Below are positions 1-7,424 of a stretch of 36,317 nt of DNA, one piece after another. The first letter of the stretch is position 1. The number at the start of each line of letters is the position of its first letter. Position numbers and translations under genes: made by a program. The notes beneath the pieces were generated by a model. That model was not told the DNA's origin. It did no database searches and worked only from the letters and a program-made list of their open reading frames with translations. Source of the stretch: Bacillota bacterium (lineage in GTDB: Bacteria > Bacillota > Clostridia > Lachnospirales > Cellulosilyticaceae); NCBI GenBank assembly GCA_023393125.1, contig JAEWMQ010000039.1:1-36317 (forward strand), in the 5' to 3' direction.

Positions 1-13
1 ATGGGTTTTAGGG

Positions 14-85
14 TGAGTGTCTGAGCGTAGCGAGTTTTCACCCGTTCATAAGGATTACGAATTTAGAGTTTCTTAGCGGAGTGAG
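14..85. repeat. Degenerate 21-base direct repeat upstream of the EamA gene
   Basis: Two related 21-base words at 14-34 and 65-85 match at 16 of 21 positions and share a core resembling GAGCGTAGCGAG. They are 51 bases apart in the non-coding leader of the EamA permease gene. No reading frame of useful length covers them. They could be a dispersed intergenic repeat, but only these two copies were seen in the window. Confidence 0.4.
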
Positions 86-172
86 ACAGCAGCTGTAAGC
101 AAGTACACTAGTCGGACTACATAGCGGCAGATTTATATAACTTAAAAAATCAATAGATTCGAGGAACTAATC

Positions 173-1057
173 ATGAACAAAAAATACAAAGGCATACTCT
201 ACATCTTACTAGCTGCCTTTTGCTTTGCACTAATGAATACATTCGTAAGGCTCTCTGGAGATTTACCTTCTATTCAAAAAAGCTTTTTCAGAAACTTTGT
301 GGCACTCCTAGCAGCTGCCTTTATATTAAAACGAAGCAAAATCGGCTTTTCTTTTAAAAAGGAAAATTTAATGCTACTCTTACTGCGTTCTATTTGTGGC
401 ACTATAGGTATCTTATGCAACTTCTATGCGGTAGATCATCTTCTACTATCTGATGCCTCTATGCTCAATAAGATGTCACCCTTCTTTGTGATTATCTTTA
501 GCTATCTGTTCCTAAAGGAAAAGATCAACTGGGTACAATCGCTAGCTGTCATAGGCGCTTTTGTAGGTAGCTTATTTATCATCAAGCCTACCTTTAGCAA
601 CTTAGATCTAATCCCATCTCTCATAGGCCTCTTAGGCGGTATTGGAGCTGGTGCTGCTTATACAGCTGTTAGGTCACTTGGTCAAAGAGGTGAAAAAGGC
701 CCCTTTATCGTCTTTTTCTTCTCCACCTTTTCTTGCGTAGTCACCTTACCTTTCTTGATCTTTCAGTATCACGAAATGACTCTTGTTCAAATAGGTTATT
801 TACTCCTTGCAGGCCTATCAGCTGCCGGTGGACAATTTGCTATTACTACCGCTTATTGCTACGCACCTGCCAAAGAAATTTCAGTATATGATTACTCACA
901 AGTAGTCTTCTCTGCTATCCTTGGCTTCATCCTATTTGGTCAAATCCCAGATGTCTTTAGCGGCCTAGGTTATGTGATTATATGCGGTATGGCCATCTTT
1001 ATGTTCCTATATAACATGGGCTATTTAACACGAAAAAACAAATCATCACAGTCCTAA
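173..1057 (+). CDS. EamA/DMT-superfamily permease
   Basis: This is a 294-residue integral membrane protein of the drug/metabolite transporter (EamA) superfamily. The sequence shows about ten hydrophobic segments arranged as two repeated halves, roughly residues 8-138 and 150-283, which is the usual EamA duplication and length. The first half holds a conserved-looking stretch around MLNKMSPFFVIIFSYLFLKE. The start follows GAGG at 161-164 with suitable spacing. The substrate cannot be read from sequence; relatives export amino acids, metabolites or drugs, so this name is only a family assignment. It is one of two plus-strand genes here, faces the following cluster, and ends in its own hairpin terminator, so it is probably monocistronic. 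Confidence 0.85.
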   Translation: MNKKYKGILYILLAAFCFALMNTFVRLSGDLPSIQKSFFRNFVALLAAAFILKRSKIGFSFKKENLMLLLLRSICGTIGILCNFYAVDHLLLSDASMLNKMSPFFVIIFSYLFLKEKINWVQSLAVIGAFVGSLFIIKPTFSNLDLIPSLIGLLGGIGAGAAYTAVRSLGQRGEKGPFIVFFFSTFSCVVTLPFLIFQYHEMTLVQIGYLLLAGLSAAGGQFAITTAYCYAPAKEISVYDYSQVVFSAILGFILFGQIPDVFSGLGYVIICGMAIFMFLYNMGYLTRKNKSSQS

Positions 1058-1072
1058 TTAACTAATAAAAAG

Positions 1073-1125
1073 GCACTCTATCAAGTAGCTATGTATCTAG
1101 CCTACTTCTATAGAGTGCTTTTTTA
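1073..1125 (+). terminator. Rho-independent terminator of the EamA gene
   Basis: GCACTCTA (1073-1080) pairs with TAGAGTGC (1111-1118). An inner AAGTAG/CTACTT helix and CTA/TAG pairs extend the stem, and a run of seven T follows at 1119-1125. It lies 16 bases past the stop codon. Confidence 0.9.
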
Positions 1126-1159
1126 ATTATTTCACTTATTACATAAAAAGCATATACGC

Positions 1160-1375
1160 TTAAAAATGACCTTCTTCTTGATATCTTGCTAGTAAATCTT
1201 CAATACTTCCCTTGCACTTTCTACCATGACAACAACCACTCATAGCCCCTGTTTTGCTTTTAATCCTCTCCAGACTATCTGCTCCATCCTTAATAGCTGC
1301 TTTAATGGTAGCTCTTGTCACCTGTCTACAAACACAAGTTTTGGTCAATCTATCTTTAATTTCTTCTTCGTTCAT
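1160..1375 (-). CDS. BFD-like [2Fe-2S] small protein, copy C (71 aa)
   Basis: This small protein resembles bacterioferritin-associated ferredoxin (BFD-like Fer2_BFD domain). Four cysteines fit the domain pattern: CVC at 14-16 and, about 32 residues later, a CC at 48-49 with C54 in GCCHGRKC. BFD domains bind one [2Fe-2S] cluster and act as small electron carriers or as modules in larger redox enzymes. A strong GGAGGA site precedes the ATG. It is the last and longest of three tandem BFD genes lying downstream of an NADH oxidase gene, separated from the middle copy by a terminator-like hairpin at 1490-1513. Its electron partner cannot be told from sequence. Confidence 0.8.
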   Translation of the reverse strand: MNEEEIKDRLTKTCVCRQVTRATIKAAIKDGADSLERIKSKTGAMSGCCHGRKCKGSIEDLLARYQEEGHF

Positions 1376-1489
1376 CTCTTTCCTCCTCTATATTAAGAGC
1401 CTTCATCTTTATTCATATGACTACTCTCTTTGTTCTCATTACCTCTTTTAGCATTTTCGGACTAATGAGGCGGCCTTATAAAAATAAAA

Positions 1490-1513
1490 GGGTATTGCCA
1501 TCTCGCAATACCC
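1490..1513 (-). terminator. Hairpin terminator after the middle BFD gene
   Basis: GGGTATTGC (1490-1498) and GCAATACCC (1505-1513) form a perfect 9-bp stem with a 6-base loop. On the minus strand it is followed by TTTTATTTTT, and on the plus strand by TTTTTT, so it could work both ways. It suggests the 71-aa copy may be transcribed partly on its own. Confidence 0.75.
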
Positions 1514-1545
1514 TTTTTTCTAAACAAATACTCAGTGCCAGTTGG

Positions 1546-1722
1546 CTATTCGCTTTCTTTTAACATCCTATGAATCTGACTTTTACAACGTTGTCCTTTG
1601 CAAGCTCCTAAGCCTGCACCTGTAGCAGCTTTAACACCATCTAAGGTCTTTGTTCCATGATCAAGTGCCTTTTGAATACTATCCTCTGAAACATGCTTAC
1701 ATAAACAAACTTGTTTGCTCAT
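1546..1722 (-). CDS. BFD-like [2Fe-2S] small protein, copy B (58 aa)
   Basis: This 58-codon gene is easy to miss. It reads from ATG at 1722 to TAG at 1546 and starts MSKQVCLCKHVSEDSI. Cysteines 6 and 8 (CLC), 41 and 46 (CKGQRC) give the BFD pattern of a CxC followed 33 residues later by Cx4C, as expected for a [2Fe-2S] site. The protein is essentially only that domain. An AAAGGAGA ribosome-binding site lies about 8 bases before the start. Its sequence closely follows copy A (both begin MS, then CLCK), so local duplication is likely. It probably carries electrons or stores a cluster; no partner is proven. Confidence 0.8.
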   Translation of the reverse strand: MSKQVCLCKHVSEDSIQKALDHGTKTLDGVKAATGAGLGACKGQRCKSQIHRMLKESE

Positions 1723-1796
1723 AGACTGTTCTCCTTTAGCTGTCTCACTTAAGTCCCACTGAAACTTCCTCTAAGCGTTTGTTTATTATTTGAAAA

Positions 1797-1973
1797 CTAT
1801 TTATTAGCTTCGATTAAACCTTCGATTTTCGCTTTGCAACGTCCACCGTGGCAGAAACCTGTTGTTGCACCTGTAGCTTCTTTAACCGCTTCTACTGTAG
1901 TAGCACCGTTTTTAATAGCTTCTACGATTGTTTCCTCTGAAATATTTTTACATAAACAAATAATATCGCTCAT
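1797..1973 (-). CDS. BFD-like [2Fe-2S] small protein, copy A (58 aa)
   Basis: This 58-residue protein, MSDIICLCKNISEETI and onward, reads from ATG 1973 to TAG 1797. Cysteines 6, 8, 41 and 46 (CLC, then CHGGRC) match the BFD-like [2Fe-2S] domain. AAGGAG lies about 9 bases before the start. It is the copy closest to the NADH oxidase gene (106 bases away), and no strong terminator was seen between them, so co-transcription is plausible. Free-standing BFD domains in other bacteria donate electrons to ferritins or serve redox flavoproteins. Here the neighbour suggests oxygen or iron metabolism, which is an inference from position only. Confidence 0.82.
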   Translation of the reverse strand: MSDIICLCKNISEETIVEAIKNGATTVEAVKEATGATTGFCHGGRCKAKIEGLIEANK

Positions 1974-2079
1974 TGTCCCACTCCTTTAAATCTTATCTCG
2001 GTATTATTTTATCCGGAAAACCTACAAACATACCTTGTAAGTTTCCCCACCTAACCATTATATGGCATTTTTATTTTTT

Positions 2080-3411
2080 TTACAATGTTTCTAATGCAGC
2101 TTGGTTTAATAATCCCCATGGCTTATTAAAATGTGGTTGGAAGAAGAAGTCTGTCATGGCTAATTCTTCTACTGTCATTTTATTTTGAATGACTACAGAA
2201 AGCGTATTCATCATCTCTGTCAAATCATACTTAGATAAAATTTGACCACCTAAAACCACTCTTGAGTTTGCATCATAAACTAATTTAAGCATTACTTTTT
2301 CATTACTTGGCATAAAGCCTGGACGGTAAACGTCTTCCACCATAACACTTGCTATTTCTTTAGAAGTTGCTTCTTTTGCTAGTACTTCTGTCATACCAGT
2401 TGAAGCAATGTTATAATCATAAATTTTAATACCTGAAGTACCTTGTGTACCCATGTATTTAAGGGTTGGTTTCACTAAGTTTTTAGCGATTAAAGTACCC
2501 ATTCTCACAGCGTTAGTAGCAAGTGGAATATAACGTGCTTCTCCTGCTGGATTAAAACGTACCACACAGCAATCTCCAGCTGCATAGACATCTTTACGGC
2601 TTGTTTGCATATATTCATTGATTAAAATAGCCCCATTAGGTAAGGTATCTAATTGACCTTTTACTAATTGTGTATTTGGTCTAAAGCCAATACAAAGTAC
2701 GACTAAATCAGCTTCATAAGTACCTTTATTAGTAATAACTTTTGTTACATTGCCGTTTTCACCTTCAAAACGTTCTACCATTTGACCTAATGCAAGCTTA
2801 ACACCTTTTTCTTCAAAAGCTTTTTCGGCTACTGTTGTAAAAGGCTCATCTAAATATTTACTCATGATGCGTGATTCTGCATCAATTAAAGTAATATCTT
2901 TTCCTTTCATCTCAAAGGCTTCTGCTAATTCTACACCAATATAGCCTGCACCAATGACAACTACTTTTTTAGCTGATTTTGCTTTTTCAATAATCACTTG
3001 TGCATGGTTATAATTTTTACAAAGCTCGATATTACCAAGATCTATTCCTTCAAATGATGGAATAATTGGCCATGAACCAATAGTAAGTACTAATTTATCA
3101 TAGTGATCTGTTGTTACTTCATTTGTTTTAAGATCTTTTACTTCTATTTTTTTATTTTCAAAGTCAATATGTGTGACATCATGTTCCATCTTTGTAACAA
3201 CACCAAGTGCCGCTAGGCCTTCTGGTGAATTATAAAATAGACTTTCTGTAGTTGGTACAACACCACCTACATTTAAGGCAATACCACAAGATAAAAAGGA
3301 AATATTATTATTTCTTTCATAAACCGTTACTTCTGCATCCTTATGTTCTTTTTTGATGTTAACAATAGCTGCTGTTCCTGCATGTGTACATCCTACAACG
3401 ATTACCTTCAT
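2080..3411 (-). CDS. nox: NADH oxidase / CoA-disulfide reductase family flavoprotein
   Basis: This 443-residue FAD and NADH enzyme of the pyridine nucleotide-disulfide oxidoreductase family looks closest to water-forming NADH oxidases. It has an N-terminal FAD site (GCTHAG, 7-12), a single redox-active cysteine C42 in SFLSCGI, an NADH site GAGYIG at 154-159, a YAAGDC motif near residue 290, and a C-terminal dimer domain ending DFFFQPHFNKPW. The one-cysteine site distinguishes this family from two-cysteine reductases. The likely reaction is four-electron reduction of O2 by NADH; CoA- or polysulfide-disulfide reduction is the main alternative. A GGAGGT site precedes ATG 3411. Three BFD genes follow, and a Fur/PerR-like box covers its promoter. 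Confidence 0.88.
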   Translation of the reverse strand: MKVIVVGCTHAGTAAIVNIKKEHKDAEVTVYERNNNISFLSCGIALNVGGVVPTTESLFYNSPEGLAALGVVTKMEHDVTHIDFENKKIEVKDLKTNEVTTDHYDKLVLTIGSWPIIPSFEGIDLGNIELCKNYNHAQVIIEKAKSAKKVVVIGAGYIGVELAEAFEMKGKDITLIDAESRIMSKYLDEPFTTVAEKAFEEKGVKLALGQMVERFEGENGNVTKVITNKGTYEADLVVLCIGFRPNTQLVKGQLDTLPNGAILINEYMQTSRKDVYAAGDCCVVRFNPAGEARYIPLATNAVRMGTLIAKNLVKPTLKYMGTQGTSGIKIYDYNIASTGMTEVLAKEATSKEIASVMVEDVYRPGFMPSNEKVMLKLVYDANSRVVLGGQILSKYDLTEMMNTLSVVIQNKMTVEELAMTDFFFQPHFNKPWGLLNQAALETL

Positions 3412-3475
3412 TGTGATACCTCCAATGTTTCTTAAAATGTTTCCTCATTTTCTTATTATACGAGGATTTACTATT

Positions 3476-3504
3476 AATATACCACTAAGAATAATTATTA
3501 TCAA
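3476..3504 (-). promoter_or_regulatory. Promoter of the NADH oxidase-BFD group
   Basis: On the minus strand, -35 TTGATA (3499-3504), a 17-base spacer and -10 TATATT (3476-3481) make a good vegetative promoter about 65 bases before the NADH oxidase start codon. Confidence 0.7.
3489..3503 (-). promoter_or_regulatory. Fur/PerR-like operator over the nox promoter
   Basis: The minus-strand word TGATAAT-A-ATTATTC matches the 7-1-7 Fur consensus (TGATAAT-N-ATTATCA) at 12 of 14 positions and the PerR consensus (TTATAAT-N-ATTATAA) at 11 of 14. It overlaps the -35 element and spacer, the position expected for a repressor. Which of the two regulators binds cannot be decided from the site. Confidence 0.5.
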
Positions 3505-3556
3505 CTAAAAGTTACTTTTTTTGATTATTTCTTAACAAGTTAAATTGGGTAAACAA

Positions 3557-3589
3557 AAAGAACTAAGCTATACGTTAACTTAGTTCTTT
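3557..3589 (-). terminator. Terminator downstream of the amidase gene
   Basis: AAAGAACTAAG (3557-3567) pairs perfectly with CTTAGTTCTTT (3579-3589) around an 11-base loop. The minus-strand 3' arm runs into a T-rich tail. It lies about 130 bases past the amidase stop. Confidence 0.75.
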
Positions 3590-3720
3590 CTTATGTCAAT
3601 CAATCACTATGAGTACATTATCTAGGTCTTAAAACCATAGTCTATTTTCATATATACTGTAAAATTATAGGGTTTTAAAGATAAGTTTGTCTATTCTTAA
3701 ACATACTTATTGAATGAATT

Positions 3721-4326
3721 TTAATGTTCTTTTTCCTCTAAAGCCCTATAAGCTTGATCTACTCTATCTAGAAAATGTCCCCAATGATCTAAAATAAGTC
3801 TTGGACATTTCTTCCCACTACAGTCTTGATGTGTCTTCACCTCACTAAGTGGAATATCATAGGTCTTCATTAAATAAGCAATCATCTGCACTGCATTTTC
3901 TTCTGCTGCTTCATAATTACCTGATTCACAAATTTCAATACCAATGCCTTCTTTATTGCCCTCATTACTACCTGCATGAAAAGCTACTTCCGTTACTGGT
4001 ATTGCTTCTACAATTTCATTTTCATCTACTACCATATGAAAAGAAGTACTAGATGTATTAGTAGGATTGATTAAATAATCCCTCTCATTTTGCGCTGTAC
4101 TATTTGGATTAGCCGTATTATGCACCACAATGGACTTAATACGCCTTTTAGTACCCGGTCTTTTATTAGACACCGGAATGTTCTCTATTTGATAAGGAAT
4201 CCCTATAGCCTTCTCTACCTGCCCTGCTTCAATAGGCTTTTGATGTGGGCGCCATAAAATCCCCATAGTCATAATGCATAAACTCCCTATCATAAGAAGC
4301 ATCAGTATTTTCTTAATTACTCTCAC
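3721..4326 (-). CDS. Exported N-acetylmuramoyl-L-alanine amidase (Amidase_2 family)
   Basis: This 201-residue cell-wall hydrolase cleaves the amide bond between muramic acid and the stem peptide. Residues 1-24 form a positively charged then hydrophobic segment, a signal peptide or membrane anchor. The Amidase_2/PGRP fold follows from about residue 60. Putative zinc ligands are H69 (VVHNTAN), H166 and C174 in THQDCSGKKCPR, as in the CwlA/XlyA type. H97 (SFHMVVD) and E131 are further conserved-looking residues. The start is GTG at 4326, preceded by AGGGGG. It stands alone between two terminators. No separate wall-binding domain is present, so wall remodelling or recycling is likelier than phage lysis. 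Confidence 0.88.
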   Translation of the reverse strand: MRVIKKILMLLMIGSLCIMTMGILWRPHQKPIEAGQVEKAIGIPYQIENIPVSNKRPGTKRRIKSIVVHNTANPNSTAQNERDYLINPTNTSSTSFHMVVDENEIVEAIPVTEVAFHAGSNEGNKEGIGIEICESGNYEAAEENAVQMIAYLMKTYDIPLSEVKTHQDCSGKKCPRLILDHWGHFLDRVDQAYRALEEKEH

Positions 4327-4482
4327 CTTAATCCCCCTGTATGTTTAAGTCTCTATCTCTTACTGTCTATTTTAAATCTATTCATTTTCTTATGATATGT
4401 CATTATACTACAACTTTTTTATCAAATCCACAAACTAATACTGGAATTTCTTCTTCCCCCTCTTTTATGGTCTATTCATCAC

Positions 4483-4521
4483 AAAAGACCTAGAGGCGCT
4501 TTTAACGCTTCTAGGTCTTTT
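4483..4521 (-). terminator. Terminator of rnr
   Basis: A 16-bp stem (4483-4498 with 4506-4521, one G-T pair) closes a 7-base loop just after the rnr stop. Its 3' arm ends in TTTT on either strand. Confidence 0.85.
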
Positions 4522-4531
4522 ACAAATCATA

Positions 4532-6730
4532 TTATTCTTCTTCATCGTCTTTTAAAGTGACAAGACTTCCTTGTTCTTTATAAAACTCTTCTTCACTTAC
4601 AAATCTAAAGTCAATGGTACGTGTCATTAAATCTGTTTTAATGACTTGTACATGAACTTTATCTCCTAAGCGGTAAATTTGTTTTGTGTGTTCGCCAATC
4701 CAGCGGTGTCCTTCTTCATCAAAGATATAATAGTCATCTGCCATTTCTGTCACATGGACTAAACCTTCTACGGTATTAGGAAGCTCTACGTAGCAGCCCC
4801 AAGAAGTCGTTCCTGTAATAGCGCCTTCAAACATCTTGCCAATGAACTGCTCCATGTATTCTACTTTCTTAAGCTTTATGGTTTCACGTTCTGCTTCATC
4901 TGCTCGTCTTTCACGAAGAGAGCATTGTTTAGAAACCTCTGGCATACGTTCTATTAACTTAGCTTCCTTCTTACCTTTTAATTCATTATGAAGGTTGTAT
5001 TTAATAATACGGTGAATCTGAAGGTCAGGATAACGACGAATAGGAGATGTAAAGTGACAATAATACTTAGCTGCTAGACCAAAGTGACCATTACATTCTG
5101 GTGTATATCGTGCTTGCTTCATAGAGCGAAGGAGGAGGTGGCTAATAATACTTTCCTCTGGTTTACCTTCAATCTCTGCTAATACCTTTTGCATATCCTT
5201 TGGATGAATCTTGTTTGTATTCCCCTTCATCTGATAACCAAAGTTATTAATAAACTCTGTAAGAGCAAAAATTTTCTCTGGATCTGGGTCTTCATGGCTA
5301 CGATAAACAAAAGGCTTTTCTTGCCAGAAATAATCTTCTGCAATGGTTTCATTACATACAAGCATAAACTCTTCGATAATACGAGTTGCCACATTACGGT
5401 CATATGGTCTCATTTCAAGAGGTACACCCTCTTTATCTAAAATCACCTTAGTTTCAGGGAAATCAAAATCAATGGCGCCACGTTTCATACGTTTTTTACG
5501 TAAAATGTCAGCTAACTCTTCCATAGTCTTAAACATTGGAATAAAGTCCTTATAGCGTGCGCTCACTTCTTCATCTTCCTCTAAGAGAATCTTCTTCACA
5601 TTGGTATAACTCATACGTTCATCAATATTAATAACTGTCTCCATAATTTGATGTCCTTGAACATGACCATTTTTATCAATATCCATCATACAAGTTAAAG
5701 CCAAACGATCTACATGTGCATTTAAAGAGCAAATGCCATTACTTAGTTTATGAGGTATCATTGGGATAACGCGGTCTACTAAGTAAATACTTGTCCCTCT
5801 TTCAAGCGCTTCCTTATCTAGTGGTGAATGTTCTTTTACATAATGGGTAACATCTGCAATGTGTACACCTAAGCGGTAATTACCATTTTCTAATTTTTCA
5901 ATAGAAATAGCATCATCTAAGTCTTTGGCATCTTCACCATCAATCGTTACCATTTGAACGGCTCTTAAATCAGTTCGGCCCCTTTTATCCTTATCGGTTA
6001 CTTCTGAAGGGATATTTTCTACTTCCTGCATAACCTCTTCTGGGAATTCTCTAGGCAAGTCATACTGGTAAATAATCGATAAAATATCTACACCAGGGTC
6101 ATTCCTATGTCCTAAAATAGAAACGACCTGTCCCTCTGGATTACGGCGTTCCTCTGCCCAATCTGTAATTTTAACAAGTACTTTATGCCCTGTTACAGCA
6201 CCTTTGGAAAACTTTTTAGGAATGAAGATATCCCTTGTATACTTTTGATCATCTGGTACTACAAATCCAAAGTTTTGACTTTCCTCATAAGTCCCTACCA
6301 GACTTTCTGGACCACGTGTGAGTATTTCAATAACCTCTGCTTCCGCACGCTTTTCAGCTGTGGCTGGCCTCGTAATACGACACATTACTCGGTCTTTATG
6401 CATGGCTCCATTAACACCTGAAATCGGAATAAAAATATCCTTTTCCTCTTCATCTAGGATAAGAAACCCAAAGCCCTTTGGGTGACCTTGAAAGGTTCCT
6501 GCTACTAGATTATACGTTTGAGGGATGGCAAACTTACCACGTTTCGTACGAATGACTTTCCCCTCTGCAATAAGCTCTCCTAGGATTATTTCTAACTCCG
6601 TTCTATCTGAAGGTGGAATTTGGAGTACCATTATAATTTCTTTTATTTTCATAGGTACATAGCTTGGATTTTTCATCATTTCTAAAATGACTTGCTTTCT
6701 CTGCTGTGTACGATTAACTTCTTCTCTCAT
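4532..6730 (-). CDS. rnr: Ribonuclease R
   Basis: This processive 3'-5' exoribonuclease degrades structured RNA and works in mRNA and rRNA turnover and in tmRNA-linked decay. Domains in order are a winged helix (about 10-70), two cold-shock domains (GFGFLILDEEEKDIFIP and NFGFVVPDD), the RNB catalytic domain with the Asp-rich motif DGEDAKDLDDA near residue 270, and an S1 domain at about 640-720. The length of about 732 residues fits RNase R. An ATG nine bases further upstream (6739) is in frame, but the GAG of the Shine-Dalgarno site touches it directly, so ATG 6730 is preferred. secG lies upstream, the order common in Clostridia, but a terminator and a separate promoter lie between them. Confidence 0.93.
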   Translation of the reverse strand: MREEVNRTQQRKQVILEMMKNPSYVPMKIKEIIMVLQIPPSDRTELEIILGELIAEGKVIRTKRGKFAIPQTYNLVAGTFQGHPKGFGFLILDEEEKDIFIPISGVNGAMHKDRVMCRITRPATAEKRAEAEVIEILTRGPESLVGTYEESQNFGFVVPDDQKYTRDIFIPKKFSKGAVTGHKVLVKITDWAEERRNPEGQVVSILGHRNDPGVDILSIIYQYDLPREFPEEVMQEVENIPSEVTDKDKRGRTDLRAVQMVTIDGEDAKDLDDAISIEKLENGNYRLGVHIADVTHYVKEHSPLDKEALERGTSIYLVDRVIPMIPHKLSNGICSLNAHVDRLALTCMMDIDKNGHVQGHQIMETVINIDERMSYTNVKKILLEEDEEVSARYKDFIPMFKTMEELADILRKKRMKRGAIDFDFPETKVILDKEGVPLEMRPYDRNVATRIIEEFMLVCNETIAEDYFWQEKPFVYRSHEDPDPEKIFALTEFINNFGYQMKGNTNKIHPKDMQKVLAEIEGKPEESIISHLLLRSMKQARYTPECNGHFGLAAKYYCHFTSPIRRYPDLQIHRIIKYNLHNELKGKKEAKLIERMPEVSKQCSLRERRADEAERETIKLKKVEYMEQFIGKMFEGAITGTTSWGCYVELPNTVEGLVHVTEMADDYYIFDEEGHRWIGEHTKQIYRLGDKVHVQVIKTDLMTRTIDFRFVSEEEFYKEQGSLVTLKDDEEE

Positions 6731-6806
6731 GATTATCATCTCTTTTCTTTACGGATGCTCTAATATCAATGCAACACTACTATTTTATGATTTCTTTTAT
6801 ACTTCT

Positions 6807-6815
6807 ATTATACCA
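6807..6815 (-). promoter_or_regulatory. Extended -10 promoter of rnr
   Basis: The minus strand reads TGGTATAAT, a TGn-extended -10 element with a perfect TATAAT hexamer (6807-6812). No good -35 was seen, which extended -10 promoters can tolerate. It lies about 77 bases before the rnr start. Confidence 0.65.
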
Positions 6816-6904
6816 TATTTTACATGTTATTATTTACTTATCTGACCTGTTCTATAACATTATTTTAAGGTCTAGTAAAAAAATTAATTGTTTTCCAAAA
6901 TAAA

Positions 6905-6933
6905 AAACACTCTACAAGAAATGTAAAGTGTTT
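6905..6933 (-). terminator. Terminator of secG
   Basis: AAACACT...TACA (6905-6916) pairs with TGTA...AGTGTTT (6922-6933), with one C/A mismatch and a 5-base loop. The minus-strand tail is TTTATTTT. It begins six bases past the secG stop. Confidence 0.75.
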
Positions 6934-6938
6934 GCTAT

Positions 6939-7337
6939 TTATTGTGCTGGTGATGCTGATGGCGATGCACTTGCCTCTGCATTAGCATTATCTGTAGCTT
7001 CTGTAGTAGGTGCTGTAGTAGCTCCTGCATTGTCTGTTGCTTCAGCTGATGCTGTTGCTGTTGCAGAAGGTTGTACGCTTGAAGAGCTTGTATTATTAGG
7101 AATTAGCATAAGAATAAAGGCTGCTAATACAAACACACCTGCCATAATCTTTGTCCATCTTTCAAACTTACCTTCTAAAGTATGTTTTTTGTTTTTATCC
7201 CAATATGAATCGCTGTTTGCTGCTCCCCCAATAGAGCCAAGTCCTGCAGACTTACCTTCTTGAAGTAAAACAACAACCGTAATTGCAAAAGCTGCAATTA
7301 AAAATACAATGATTAAGATCATTTTAAGTATTGCCAT
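6939..7337 (-). CDS. secG: Preprotein translocase subunit SecG with an Ala/Ser/Thr-rich tail
   Basis: SecG is a small subunit of the SecYEG protein-export channel. The first 80 or so residues are typical: a TM helix (about 5-25), the LLQEGKSAGLGSIGGAA loop, and a second TM helix (about 64-80). The remaining 50 residues, ending in SPAQ, are unusual low-complexity sequence rich in Ala, Ser, Thr and Pro, with EATDNA occurring twice. By SecG topology this tail should lie outside the membrane. Most SecG proteins are about 75-110 residues, so 132 is long. AAGGAGG precedes the start. The gene sits upstream of rnr, as is common in Clostridia. Confidence 0.9.
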   Translation of the reverse strand: MAILKMILIIVFLIAAFAITVVVLLQEGKSAGLGSIGGAANSDSYWDKNKKHTLEGKFERWTKIMAGVFVLAAFILMLIPNNTSSSSVQPSATATASAEATDNAGATTAPTTEATDNANAEASASPSASPAQ

Positions 7338-7424
7338 GACTTAAAGCCTCCTTGAAACCATCTGGTATACATATCTTTACTCATCATAGCAGATATTCAA
7401 AGAAAAATCAACAATCATACTCTT

